A stretch of 64,000 nt of DNA from Streptomyces sp. STR69 (GCF_024519455.1 NZ_JALJRY010000017.1:166065-230064); one strand, 5' to 3'. Shown: positions 7,567-16,961, counted from the first letter of the stretch. Program-made: numbers and translations. The notes: generated from the sequence alone by a model not told the origin.

Positions 7567-9273
7567 TCAGTTGCCGGTCGCGGAACTCAGATTCTTGACC
7601 CAGCCGCTGACCTGTTTGGCGACGTGGCCGATCTCGTGCCAGTAGCCCCTGCCCGTGCCGATCCAGTCCTGCAACGGGGTCAGCTCCCAGACCAGCCAGC
7701 CCGCGACGAACAGCAGGACGATCGTGAACAGACAGCCCTTCAGGCAGCCGAGTCCGGGGATCTTCATCGGATTGGCGCTGCGCTGCCGCGGCTGGCGGGG
7801 CTCGCGCGCCGGTTCCTGGGGCCGCTGCTGCGGCTGCTGGGGCTGCCTCTGCGGGGCGTACTGCTGCGGCTGTTGCTGCTGCGGATGGCCGTAGCCGCCC
7901 TGCTGTTGCGGTTGCCGGCGCTGCGAGGGCCGCTGCTGCGGGCGCTGCTGGGCGGCCTGGCGGGGCTGCTGCGGCTGCTGGGCGCGGGAGACCTGGCGCT
8001 GGGGGCGGCGGCGCAGCGGGTCCTCGCCCGGGTCGAGGTAGGGCTGGAACTGCGTCTGTTCGTTGCGGTCGCGGGCGGCGCGCAGCTGGTTCTGCCAGGG
8101 GTGCGGCTGCTCGGGGCCGGGGCCGCCGGGCTGGTTCTGCTGGCCCTGCCCGCCCTGCTGGCCGTACGGGTTCTGCGGCATGACCGTGGTCGGGTCGGCC
8201 GCGCCCCGGCTCGGCAGCACGGTGGTCGGGTCGGCGGCGCCCAGCGGGCCGCCGGTGTGCGGGAGGACGCTGGTCGCCGCGTTCGGGTCGAAGCCCCCCG
8301 CGCCGTGCGAGAGGACCTGCGTCGGGTCCGCGGCGCCGGGTACGCCCGGTACGGCGGCGGGGGTCGGGTCGGGGGCGAGCAGCCTGCCGACGTTCTCGGC
8401 GGCGGCGATCTGCGCGGAGTTGGCGTGCACGCCGATGCCCTCGGCGACGACGCGCAGGCCGCGGGCGAGGTTCTCGGCGCTGGGCCGCTCGTCCGGGTTC
8501 TTGCGCAGGCAGCGCTCGATGACCGTCCACAGGGGGTCGGGGACGGTCGAGGGGCGGCGCGGTTCGGCGCTCAGGTGCTGGTGCAGGACTTCGAGGGCGG
8601 AACCGCCGGAGAACGGCGGGTGGCCGGTGACCAGCTCGTACATCAGGATGCCGGCGCCGTAGATGTCCACGGCGGAGGTCTGCGGGCGGCCCTCGGCGGA
8701 CTCCGGCGCGATGTACGCGGGCGTGCCGACGAACTCGTGGGTGCGGGTCAGGCCCGGGGAGTCGGCGAGGCGCGCGATGCCGAAGTCGGTGAGCATCGGG
8801 TGCATCTGGCCGCCGCCCTGCTTGAGCAGGACGTTGGCCGGCTTCAGGTCGCGGTGGACGACGCCGTCGGCGTGGCTGGCGGCGAGCGCGTCGGCGATCT
8901 GCGCGGTGAGCAGCGCGGCGCCGACGGGGCTGAAGGGGCCGTTCTCGCGCAGATAGCGATGGAGGTCGGGGCCTTCGATGATGTCCATGACGAGCGCCAG
9001 GAGATCGCCCTCGACGACCAGGTCGCGGACCCGGACGATGTTCGGGTGGGTCAGGCGCAGCAGCACCGACCGCTCGCGCAGGAACCGCATCACGATGTCG
9101 GGATCGCTCGCGAGTTCTTCCTTGAGGACCTTGATCGCGACGGTCTCGCCGGGCTGGCCCTGGACGGCCGCCTCGGCACCCGCGCTCTCACGCTGGCGGG
9201 CCCGCCAGACGGTGCCCGTGGCGCCGCGTCCGAGCGGCTCCTCCAGGAGGTACTTGCTGCCTACCGGCCGCAC
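7567..9273 (-). CDS. pkaA: Receptor-type Ser/Thr protein kinase (PkaA-like)
   Basis: A 568-residue Hanks-type kinase with all key motifs in about residues 8-280: GRGATGTVW, VAIKVL, HRDLKPANVLL, TDFGIAR and YIAPESAEG. An insertion rich in Gly/Gln (AEAAVQGQPGE) lies between the glycine loop and the lysine. A long low-complexity region follows (about 315-510) with repeated AADPT-TVL units and then a Gln/Pro/Arg-rich tract. One membrane segment (about 520-540, LFTIVLLFVAGWLVWEL) and about 30 outer residues end the protein. The start is GTG (9271-9273) with GGGAG eight bases before it. It is divergent from an FHA-domain ATPase, a plausible phospho-binding partner (inference). Confidence 0.88.
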   Translation of the reverse strand: MRPVGSKYLLEEPLGRGATGTVWRARQRESAGAEAAVQGQPGETVAIKVLKEELASDPDIVMRFLRERSVLLRLTHPNIVRVRDLVVEGDLLALVMDIIEGPDLHRYLRENGPFSPVGAALLTAQIADALAASHADGVVHRDLKPANVLLKQGGGQMHPMLTDFGIARLADSPGLTRTHEFVGTPAYIAPESAEGRPQTSAVDIYGAGILMYELVTGHPPFSGGSALEVLHQHLSAEPRRPSTVPDPLWTVIERCLRKNPDERPSAENLARGLRVVAEGIGVHANSAQIAAAENVGRLLAPDPTPAAVPGVPGAADPTQVLSHGAGGFDPNAATSVLPHTGGPLGAADPTTVLPSRGAADPTTVMPQNPYGQQGGQGQQNQPGGPGPEQPHPWQNQLRAARDRNEQTQFQPYLDPGEDPLRRRPQRQVSRAQQPQQPRQAAQQRPQQRPSQRRQPQQQGGYGHPQQQQPQQYAPQRQPQQPQQRPQEPAREPRQPRQRSANPMKIPGLGCLKGCLFTIVLLFVAGWLVWELTPLQDWIGTGRGYWHEIGHVAKQVSGWVKNLSSATGN

Positions 9274-9607
9274 GTCTGCGCTCCCTGCTGCTTGCCTGTG
9301 TTCCGGTCCACTGTAGTGCCGCCCCTCTTGGGGCTACCTACGTAAGCGTTGCCGTACATGTTCGAAGGAAAGACGCTTACCCCGGTCTCCTGGTTGCCGA
9401 AGCCGGACATGACCGGTCTCACTCGATCACCGGTGCGGCACTGGTCAGGCACTTTTGGGGACAGAGCTGACCAATCAAGATCACTTGCTGCCGGGCCCCG
9501 GGCGAGTTGTCAGTGGCAGGTGCGAGGATGCCTGCAGAACTGGCCGATGTGCTCGCGCGGGGTGGGGGAATATTCCGCGCCCGGGGCAGAAGGGACCGCT
9601 GACGGCG
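9274..9607. other. Divergent promoter region between pkaA and the FHA ATPase gene
   Basis: This 334-bp gap should hold promoters for both divergent genes. It contains a small hairpin (GCCCC-TCTT-GGGGC, 9321-9334) in the pkaA leader and an 8-bp inverted repeat (listed separately). I could not identify convincing -35/-10 pairs. Confidence 0.5.
9342..9380. repeat. Inverted repeat, possible operator
   Basis: GTAAGCGT (9342-9349) and ACGCTTAC (9373-9380) form perfect 8-bp arms with a 23-bp spacer, 69-107 bp upstream of the pkaA start. The arrangement could be two half-sites for a regulator on facing helical turns. No factor is identified. Confidence 0.4.
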
Positions 9608-12600
9608 ATGCAGATCCGGCTGACCGTCGTAGACCCGCTGGGGCCGCCCGCGCAGCCGCGGGGCCGTGCCGCGAGTTGCGACGTGCTGGTCACCGCGCCG
9701 GCGGGTACCGCGCTGGCCGCGGTGGCGTCGGCGCTGGCCTCGGCGGTCTCCGCCGACCCGGCCGCGTCCCCGCCCGAGCGGAGCCGTGAGTCCGGCGCCC
9801 CGATCGTGCTCTACGCGGGCGTGGAGCGTCTGGACACCCAGCGCTGCACGCTCGGCGAGCCGCCGCTGACGGACGGCGCGGTGCTGTCCCTGGGCGCCCC
9901 CGCCGAGCCCGAGGCGCACCCCGAGCTGGACGACGCCCCGACGCAGCTCCATGTCGTCGCGGGCCCGGACGCGGGCGGGGTGCATCTCCTGCATGGCGGC
10001 CAGATCCACATCGGCCGCTCCGGCGACGCCGACGTCCCGCTCGACGACCCGGACGTCTCCCGGCTGCACTGCGCGGTGACCGTCGACCCCGGCGGCCGGG
10101 TCTCGGTCGCCGACCTGGGCTCGACGAACGGCACCACCCTGGCGGGCACGCGCGTGGGCACCCGCCCGGTGCGCTTCCCCCCGGGCGCGCTGCTGCGCAT
10201 CGGCGAGTCCGCCCTGCGGCTGACCCCGTCCGGCGGCCCGGGAGCACGCGCCGGGACGACCCCCGACGGCGAGGGCCACGTGCGCGTGTCTCCCGGCACG
10301 CCCGCGGGCCCCCGCGCGCAGCCGCCCGTGGTGCCCGGCCAGGGCGCCGCCCCGAGCATCGAGCACCGCGCCGCCCACGACGGCGGGGACACCCACGCCG
10401 GCCGCTTCGGAGCGCTCGGCGAGGCCCTCGGGGACGAGGGCACCGAGGAATCGTTCTCCGCGCGTACGACGACCTCCCGCGTCCCCCTGGACGACGGCTC
10501 CGGCGAGCACGGCGGACGCAAGGGCACCCCTCTCCGGGGCACCGATGTGCCGCAGGGCGTGCGCAGGCGCGGCGGCATCGGCAAGTGGGCGCGACGCCTG
10601 ACGGGCGGACGCGACGAATCGACGGCCGAGGGCGCCGAGCCGACGTACGAGGCCTCCTACGACGACGAGGAGGGCGCCGACGAGAGCGTGTCGCCCCCGC
10701 CCGTCGCCCTCCAGCAACCGGACACCTGGCCCGACCCGGCGGCCCTGCTGCTGACGGCCCTGGGCCCGGGCCCCCGCCTGTGGGAGCGCGCCCCCGGTCA
10801 CCCCGAGGCGCTCACGGTGCGGCTCGGCACGGCGGACCGGACGACACCGGACGGCTCGGCGCTGCTGCCCGCGGTGCCGGTGACCTCCGGGCTGCGTGAG
10901 GTCGGCGCACTGGGCCTGGCCGGTCCGCGCGCACGGCTGGCGGGGCTTGCCCGCGCGGTGGTGGCCCAGCTGGCCGCGCTGCACTCGCCCGACGCCCTGG
11001 AGATCGTGCTGATCAGCACGGACCGGGCGCGTTCGATGGCCGAGCGCACCGCCGAGTGGTCCTGGCTCGGCTGGCTGCCGCATCTGCGCCCCGGGCACGG
11101 CCAGGACTGCCGCCTCCTGCTGGCCTACGACCGGGAACAGGCCACGGCCCGCACCGACGAGTTGCTGCGCCGCCTGGAGGACCACGCCATGGACACGCGC
11201 GGCGGCACGGGCCGGCCGGGCGTCGCCTCCGGCCGGCGCACTCCGGGCATCGGCGCGCAACGCGGCTCGGCGGAGGGGCAGTCGGGGATCTCCTCGTCCG
11301 CCTCCTCCCCGCACGCCTCGGCGGACGGCCGGCCGGGTGCCGCCGCCGCGCGGCACGCGGCCGACGGACACCCCCCGCGCGGCGCGTCCACCACGTACAG
11401 CACCACCGACGACGCCCACCACCACCGGTCCGGCGCACCCGACCCGTCGGACGTCACCCGGCAGCGCCCCTCCGACACCGAACCCGCCGACGCCTCCGAC
11501 CCGGTGCGCGGCGCCGCCCACCGCCCGTCCTGGGCCCGCGCGGACGACGGTGACGGCCGGGCGGACGGTTTCATGGGGCCGTACACCGTGCTCGTGGTGG
11601 ACGGTGACCCCGGTGGGGCCGATGTGCGCGAGGCGGTGGCGCGGCTCGCGCACGAGGGACCGCGGGCCGGTATCCACGTGGTGTGTCTCGCCGAGACGGA
11701 GTCGGCCTCGCCCACGTCGCCGGTGACGGAGACGTACGAGGCGGCGTGCACGGCGGCGCCGACGTTCCGGGAGTGCGGGGCGGTCGCCCTGCTCAGCGGC
11801 GATGTCGCCACGGCGCTACGGCTGTTGCGGGTCGCGCACGACGGTACGGCGGCGTCCCGGACCGGCCAGGAGGCGCCGCATCCCGGCCCCGTGGGCGAAG
11901 GCACCGTGGCCGCCGTGGACGCGGTCTCGCTCGCGTGGGCCGAGCGGTTCGCGCGGGCGCTGGCGCCGCTCAGGGCGGACGGCGCGACGGGTGAGCGGCA
12001 CGCGCGCGTGTCGGCGCCGTTGCCCCAATCGGCGCGGCTGCTGGACGAGTTGGGGCTGGCCAGGGCCACCCCGGCGTCCCTGCTGGCGCGTTGGGCGGAC
12101 GCGGGTGACGACAAGGACGCGCTCGGCGGGCGGGCCTGGGCGGTGCTCGGGGCCGGACCGCGCGGGCCGGTCAGCGCGGACCTCGCCGCCGAGGGACCGC
12201 ATCTGCTGATCGAGGGCCCGCCGGGCAGCGGCCGTACGGAGTCGCTGCGGGCGGTGGTCGCCTCGCTCGCGGCGGCCGAGCGGCCCGACCGGCTGGGCAT
12301 CGTGCTGATCGACGGCCGGGACAGTGTCGGCGCGAGCGGGGGTCACGGCGAGGGCCTGCGGGTCTGCACGGACGTACCGCATGTCACCACCCACCTCACA
12401 GCCAACGACCCTGTACGGATGCGGGAGTTCGCGCAGTCCCTGAGCGCGGAGCTGAAGCGGCGGGCCGAGTTGCTGGGCCGGATCGGGTTCGCCGAGTGGC
12501 ACTCGCGGCACGAGGTGTCGGGCCGGATCGTCGCCCAGCGGGGCACGTCCGGTGCCGGGGATCTGGAGAGTCCGACGAGTTCGACGATCCGGCTGCGCCC

Positions 12601-13147
12601 GGCGGCGGCCCGTCAACAGACGGAGGCGGCACCGCCGTTGCCCCGTCTTGTGGTGGTCGTCGACGATCTGGACGCCCTGGTGAAGCCGCCGTTGGGCTCG
12701 CCCGGCCGTCCCGCCGCCGGTTCGGTGATACGCGCGCTGGAGGCGGTGGCCCGCGAGGGCGAGCGGCTCGGCGTGCATCTGGTGGCAGCCGCCGCGCTGG
12801 ACGCCCGTACGGCCGAGGCGGAGCCCGCCCGGCACGCCACGCTTCGCGTCACCCTCGACGCGACGGCCCAGGGCCCGGACGAACCGGCGCCCGGCCGTGG
12901 TCGGTTGACCCTCCCGGACGGCCGGAGCACGCCCTTCCAGGGCGGTCGGGTGACGGGCCGTATCCCGCGCACGGCGACGCTCCGACCCACGGTCGTCCCG
13001 CTGGAGTGGCAGCGCATGGGCGACCCCCCGGCCCGCCGACCGGTCCGCGAACTGGGCAACGGGCCAACGGACTTGGCGCTCCTGGCCAGCGCGCTGGAGA
13101 GGGCGACGCGTTCGGTGTCGGCGGCGGAGGTCCCGTCACTCCTCTGA
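9608..13147 (+). CDS. FHA-domain FtsK/SpoIIIE (EccC-like) ATPase
   Basis: A 1,179-residue multidomain protein. Residues about 1-105 resemble the ubiquitin-like YukD/EccD N-terminal fold. An FHA domain (about 110-205; IHIGRSGDADVPLDDPDVSR-LHC, then STNGT) should bind phosphothreonine. A charged disordered linker follows (about 210-370). The next domain (about 390-540; LGLAGPRARLAGLARAV, LHSPDALEIVLIS, WSWLGWLPHLRP) closely resembles the first ATPase module of type VII secretion EccC. After another low-complexity insert comes an FtsK-type ATPase with P-loop GPPGSGRTES (about 870) and Walker B LVVVVDDLDAL (about 1015). The P-loop has Arg where Lys is usual, so hydrolysis is doubtful. No membrane segment is visible, unlike EccC. 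It diverges from pkaA/pkaB, suggesting kinase control. Confidence 0.8.
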   Translation: MQIRLTVVDPLGPPAQPRGRAASCDVLVTAPAGTALAAVASALASAVSADPAASPPERSRESGAPIVLYAGVERLDTQRCTLGEPPLTDGAVLSLGAPAEPEAHPELDDAPTQLHVVAGPDAGGVHLLHGGQIHIGRSGDADVPLDDPDVSRLHCAVTVDPGGRVSVADLGSTNGTTLAGTRVGTRPVRFPPGALLRIGESALRLTPSGGPGARAGTTPDGEGHVRVSPGTPAGPRAQPPVVPGQGAAPSIEHRAAHDGGDTHAGRFGALGEALGDEGTEESFSARTTTSRVPLDDGSGEHGGRKGTPLRGTDVPQGVRRRGGIGKWARRLTGGRDESTAEGAEPTYEASYDDEEGADESVSPPPVALQQPDTWPDPAALLLTALGPGPRLWERAPGHPEALTVRLGTADRTTPDGSALLPAVPVTSGLREVGALGLAGPRARLAGLARAVVAQLAALHSPDALEIVLISTDRARSMAERTAEWSWLGWLPHLRPGHGQDCRLLLAYDREQATARTDELLRRLEDHAMDTRGGTGRPGVASGRRTPGIGAQRGSAEGQSGISSSASSPHASADGRPGAAAARHAADGHPPRGASTTYSTTDDAHHHRSGAPDPSDVTRQRPSDTEPADASDPVRGAAHRPSWARADDGDGRADGFMGPYTVLVVDGDPGGADVREAVARLAHEGPRAGIHVVCLAETESASPTSPVTETYEAACTAAPTFRECGAVALLSGDVATALRLLRVAHDGTAASRTGQEAPHPGPVGEGTVAAVDAVSLAWAERFARALAPLRADGATGERHARVSAPLPQSARLLDELGLARATPASLLARWADAGDDKDALGGRAWAVLGAGPRGPVSADLAAEGPHLLIEGPPGSGRTESLRAVVASLAAAERPDRLGIVLIDGRDSVGASGGHGEGLRVCTDVPHVTTHLTANDPVRMREFAQSLSAELKRRAELLGRIGFAEWHSRHEVSGRIVAQRGTSGAGDLESPTSSTIRLRPAAARQQTEAAPPLPRLVVVVDDLDALVKPPLGSPGRPAAGSVIRALEAVAREGERLGVHLVAAAALDARTAEAEPARHATLRVTLDATAQGPDEPAPGRGRLTLPDGRSTPFQGGRVTGRIPRTATLRPTVVPLEWQRMGDPPARRPVRELGNGPTDLALLASALERATRSVSAAEVPSLL

Positions 13148-13220
13148 TCGTTCACAGGTCGTCCACACAACCCCACGTCACGACCCAATCACGATCCCGT
13201 ACTTGACAGCGGACGCCATC

Positions 13221-13249
13221 TTGCCGCGTTGAAGTACCGGGCGTAGACC
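13221..13249 (+). promoter_or_regulatory. Candidate promoter of the sugar ABC operon
   Basis: TTGCCG (13221-13226) and TAGACC (13244-13249) are separated by 17 bases, about 50 bp upstream of the binding-protein start. A TTGACA also lies at 13203-13208 but lacks a good -10. Pattern match only. Confidence 0.35.
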
Positions 13250-13302
13250 AGTGCGCACGGAAGCGTTCGAGCGTTCGACGAGGAACGAAGAACGGGGCAG
13301 TG

Positions 13303-14688
13303 ATGCGCAGCACGAGCAGCACCATCCGGACACGCACAACCGTACGCACAGCGGCAGTTGTCGCCGCGGGGGCACTGGCGCTCTCGCTCACCGCCTGTGG
13401 CGGCAGCGACAACAAGAGCGACAGCGGCAAGTCGAGCACCCCTTCGGAGAGCACCGGCACGGTGACCCTCCCCAAACTGAACGGCCAGAGCCTCGAAGTG
13501 GCCGCCGTGTGGACGGGTGCCGAGCAGAAGAACTTCAAGACGGTCCTCGCGGAGTTCGAGAAGCGCACGGGTGCCAAGGTCACCTTCGTGCCCGCCCAGG
13601 ACCCGATCATCAACTTCCTCGGCTCGAAGATCGCGGGCGGCCAGCCGCCGGACATCGCGATGCTCCCGCAGCCCGGCGCGATCAAACAGGCTGTCGACAA
13701 GAAGTGGGCCAAGCCCCTCGGACCCGAAGCGCTCGCGGAGTTGCAGAAGAACTACTCGCAGGGCTGGCAGGACATCGGCAAGGTCGGCGGCAAGCAGTAC
13801 GGCGTGTACTACAAGGCCGCCAACAAGTCGCTGATCTGGTACAACGCCAAGGTCTTCGAGAACGCGGGCGCCAAGGAGCCCAAGACCTGGCAGGAGTTGC
13901 TGACCACCGCGCAGACGGTCTACGACTCCGGGGTCACCCCCTTCTCGATCGCGGGCGCGGACGGCTGGCCGCTCACCGACTGGTTCGAGAACGTCTATCT
14001 GTCGCAGGCGGGCCCGGAGAAGTACGACGAACTCGCCCAGCACAAGATCAAGTGGACGGACCCCTCCGTGAAGGAGGCGCTGACCACGCTGGCGCAGATC
14101 TGGGGCAAGAAGGCGTACATCGCGGGCGGTCAGAGCGGCGCGCTGCAGACCGAGTTCCCCGCCTCGGTCACCCAGACCTTCACCGGCGGCGACCAGCCGA
14201 AGTCCGCGATGGTCTACGAGGGCGACTTCGTGCAGGTCAACATCGGTGAGACGAAGGCGAAGGTGGGCACCGACGCCAAGGTGTTCCCGTTCCCGACCGT
14301 GGGTTCCACCGCGCCCGTGGTCTCCGGCGGCGACGCGGCCGTCATCCTGAAGGACTCCAAGGCGGCCCAGGCGCTGGCGACTTTCCTCGCCTCGCCGGAC
14401 GCGGCGACGATCCAGGCGAAGCTCGGCGGCTATCTCTCCCCCAACAAGAACGTGCCGGACTCGGCGTACCCGAACGCGGTGCAGCGGACGATCGCCAAGT
14501 CGCTGATCGCGGCCGGTGACGACTTCCGCTTCGACATGTCCGACCAGGCCCCGCAGTCCTTCGGCGGTACCCCGGGCAAGGGCGAGTGGAAGGACCTCCA
14601 GGACTTCCTGAAGAACCCGACCGACATCGCGGGCACGCAGGCGCAGTTGGAGAAGGACGCGGCGGCGGCGTACGCGAGCGGGAGCTGA
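13303..14688 (+). CDS. Sugar ABC transporter substrate-binding lipoprotein
   Basis: A 461-residue extracytoplasmic solute-binding protein of the MalE-like family 1. The N-terminus has a basic stretch, a hydrophobic core and the lipobox LTAC at about residue 28-31, so the mature protein is a lipoprotein with a Ser/Asp/Lys-rich tether. The family 1 signature region PPDIAMLPQPG and aromatic sugar-contact regions are present. A GTG sits just before the ATG; I prefer the ATG at 13303. It heads a three-gene operon with two permeases (7-bp gap). The exact sugar cannot be told from sequence; alpha-glucosides or oligosaccharides are likely by family. Confidence 0.9.
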   Translation: MRSTSSTIRTRTTVRTAAVVAAGALALSLTACGGSDNKSDSGKSSTPSESTGTVTLPKLNGQSLEVAAVWTGAEQKNFKTVLAEFEKRTGAKVTFVPAQDPIINFLGSKIAGGQPPDIAMLPQPGAIKQAVDKKWAKPLGPEALAELQKNYSQGWQDIGKVGGKQYGVYYKAANKSLIWYNAKVFENAGAKEPKTWQELLTTAQTVYDSGVTPFSIAGADGWPLTDWFENVYLSQAGPEKYDELAQHKIKWTDPSVKEALTTLAQIWGKKAYIAGGQSGALQTEFPASVTQTFTGGDQPKSAMVYEGDFVQVNIGETKAKVGTDAKVFPFPTVGSTAPVVSGGDAAVILKDSKAAQALATFLASPDAATIQAKLGGYLSPNKNVPDSAYPNAVQRTIAKSLIAAGDDFRFDMSDQAPQSFGGTPGKGEWKDLQDFLKNPTDIAGTQAQLEKDAAAAYASGS

Positions 14689-14695
14689 TCCGGCG

Positions 14696-16036
14696 ATGGC
14701 ATCGGCAGCGGCGGAGGCCCCCGGGGCCCCCGTCCCTCCCCGCGGTCGCAAGAGCGTGACCGGCACCCGCAGGACCGTTGCAGTGCTGTTCCTGCTGCCC
14801 GCCCTGGTGCTGCTCGGCGCGCTCGTGGTCTACCCGATCGGGTACTCGCTGGTCCGCAGCTTCGGCAACCAGGCCGGCGACGGTTTCGCCGGATTCGACA
14901 ACTACAAGGCCCTGTTCACCGACGACGGCATCCGCACCGCCCTGAAGAACAACATCATCTGGGTGATCTTCGCGCCGACGGTCGCTACCGCCCTCGGCCT
15001 GATCTTCGCGGTGCTGACCGAACGGGTGCGCTGGGGAACGGCGTTCAAGCTGGTCGTCTTCATGCCGATGGCGATCTCGATGCTCGCCGCAGGCATCATC
15101 TTCCGGCTCGTCTACGACCAGGACCCGCACAAGGGTGTCGCCAACGCGGTCTGGGTCGGCATCCACGACACGTTCGTCTCGTCGTCGGCGTTCCCCAACG
15201 CCCACCCGGGCCGCGAGTCCCCGCTGAAGGCGGACCACGGCGGCTTCATCACCAGTACGACGGTCCACACCGGCCAGACCGTCGTCCTGCCGCTGGTCGG
15301 CGTCGCCCCCGACCAGATGCCCGACAGCGCGAAGAAGGCCGTAGCGGCCAAGCCGGAGCCGGGGAAGATCACCGGCACGACCTGGCAGGACTTCACCCGC
15401 GGCAAGGGTGTCGGCAAACTCGGTGCGGTCGACCCGTCCGAGCTCGGCTACGGCGGGATGCGGATCGAGGCGGTCAAGGACGGCAAGGTGGTCGCCTCGG
15501 CCAAGGCCGCGGGCGATGGCACCTTCACCCTGCCCGCCAAGGCCGACGGGGCTCAACTCCGGCTCCCGGCAAGCAACTTCAAGGCGCCGTACAACGGAGT
15601 GGAGTGGCTGGGCCCGTCGCTGGTGACGCCGGCCATCATCGGGTCGTACGTGTGGATGTGGGCCGGGTTCGCGATGGTGCTGATCGCGGCCGGACTCGCG
15701 GGTGTGCCACGGGAGTTGCTGGAGGCGGCACGGGTCGACGGCGCCAACGAGTGGCAGGTGTTCCGGCGGGTCACGGTGCCGCTCCTCGCACCGGTGCTCG
15801 CGGTCGTCGCCGTCACGCTGATGATCAATGTGCTGAAGATCTTCGACCTGGTCTTCATCATCGCCCCGGGCTCCTCGCAGGACGACGCCAACGTGCTCGC
15901 CCTGGAGCTGTACCGGAAGGGCTTCTCGGAGGACCAGCCGGGGATCGCCAGCGCGATCTCGGTGTTCCTGCTGCTCCTGGTCATCCCGGTGATGCTCTTC
16001 AATGTGCGCCGGCTGCGGCGGGAGGTGCGGCGATGA
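14696..16036 (+). CDS. Sugar ABC transporter permease (MalF-like) with large external insert
   Basis: A 446-residue permease, much longer than the usual 290-310. Membrane segments lie at about 23-43, 80-105, 115-140 and then after residue 300. The EAA loop RELLEAARVDGANEWQVF (about 340) docks the ATPase. Residues about 145-300 form an external insertion between membrane segments. It includes a beta-rich stretch (IEAVKDGKVVASAKAAGDG, then FTLPAKADGAQLRLP) resembling a carboxypeptidase-regulatory/Ig-like fold. E. coli MalF has a comparable large P2 loop that touches the binding protein, but the fold here looks different. The start is ATG, 7 bp after the binding-protein gene. Confidence 0.9.
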   Translation: MASAAAEAPGAPVPPRGRKSVTGTRRTVAVLFLLPALVLLGALVVYPIGYSLVRSFGNQAGDGFAGFDNYKALFTDDGIRTALKNNIIWVIFAPTVATALGLIFAVLTERVRWGTAFKLVVFMPMAISMLAAGIIFRLVYDQDPHKGVANAVWVGIHDTFVSSSAFPNAHPGRESPLKADHGGFITSTTVHTGQTVVLPLVGVAPDQMPDSAKKAVAAKPEPGKITGTTWQDFTRGKGVGKLGAVDPSELGYGGMRIEAVKDGKVVASAKAAGDGTFTLPAKADGAQLRLPASNFKAPYNGVEWLGPSLVTPAIIGSYVWMWAGFAMVLIAAGLAGVPRELLEAARVDGANEWQVFRRVTVPLLAPVLAVVAVTLMINVLKIFDLVFIIAPGSSQDDANVLALELYRKGFSEDQPGIASAISVFLLLLVIPVMLFNVRRLRREVRR

Positions 16037-16941
16037 CCACGGATGCCGGAACTCTGGGAAAGACAGGGCCTGTTGAGGTCGTCAAGGCACGGGAGTCGCT
16101 CGGCGGGCGGCTCGCGGCGGCGGCGAGCGGGGGGATCGTCCGCGTATTCCTGATCCTCGTCGGCCTGTTCTGGCTGGTGCCGACGATCGGACTGCTGCTG
16201 TCCTCGCTGCGCAGCCCGGAGGACATGAACGCGAGCGGCTGGTGGAAGGTCTTCAGCCAGCCGTCCCAACTCACCTTCCACAGCTACAAGACACTCCTGG
16301 AGAACAGCGACATCACCAACTCGCTGTGGAACACCGTCCTGATCACCGTCCCGGCGACGGTCCTCGTCGTGGTGATCGGCGCGCTCGCGGGCTACGCCTT
16401 CGCGTGGATGGAGTTCCCGGGCCGTGACTGGTGGTTCCTGGGCGTGGTCAGCCTGTTGGTCGTGCCGGTGCAGGTGGCGCTGATCCCGATCGCCGAACTC
16501 TTCGGCAAGATCGGCCTGTTCGGGACCATCTTCGGGGTGATCCTTTTCCATGTGGGGTACGGGCTGCCGTTCGCGGTGTTCCTGCTGCGGAACTTCTTCG
16601 CGGAGATCCCGCGCGAGTTGCTGGAAGCGGCCCGGCTGGACGGCGCGGGTGAACTCCGGCTGTTCGCGCGGGTCGTGATGCCGCTCGGCGGGCCCGCCAT
16701 CGCGAGCCTGGGCATCTTCCAGTTCCTGTGGGTGTGGAACGACATGCTGGTCGCGCTGGTCTTCACCAAGTCCAGCACGCAGCCGATCACGGTCGCACTG
16801 CAGACCCAGGTACGCCAGTTCGGCAACAACATCGACGTGCTGGCGCCCGGTGCGTTCATCTCCATGGTGATCCCGCTGGCCGTGTTCTTCGCGTTCCAGC
16901 GGCAGTTCGTGTCCGGCGTGATGGCGGGCGCGGTCAAATAG
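16033..16941 (+). CDS. Sugar ABC transporter permease (MalG-like)
   Basis: A 302-residue second permease with six membrane segments and the EAA loop RELLEAARLDGAGELRLF (about 198-215). Its ATG overlaps the preceding stop codon (ATGA), so the two permeases are translationally coupled. No ATPase gene accompanies the operon; in Streptomyces such importers are commonly energised by the shared ATPase MsiK encoded elsewhere (established for other operons, inferred here). Confidence 0.92.
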   Translation: MTTDAGTLGKTGPVEVVKARESLGGRLAAAASGGIVRVFLILVGLFWLVPTIGLLLSSLRSPEDMNASGWWKVFSQPSQLTFHSYKTLLENSDITNSLWNTVLITVPATVLVVVIGALAGYAFAWMEFPGRDWWFLGVVSLLVVPVQVALIPIAELFGKIGLFGTIFGVILFHVGYGLPFAVFLLRNFFAEIPRELLEAARLDGAGELRLFARVVMPLGGPAIASLGIFQFLWVWNDMLVALVFTKSSTQPITVALQTQVRQFGNNIDVLAPGAFISMVIPLAVFFAFQRQFVSGVMAGAVK

Positions 16942-16961
16942 CTATAAACCGCACATAGTTC

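Noticed and set aside
9419..11677. Minus-strand 752-codon frame opposite the FHA ATPase
   Set aside because: Low-complexity shadow; the + strand carries FHA and ATPase motifs.
13159..13167. Single DnaA-box-like TCGTCCACA after the FHA ATPase gene
   Set aside because: One relaxed match is expected by chance in this length of DNA; unlike the comF pair it has no partner.
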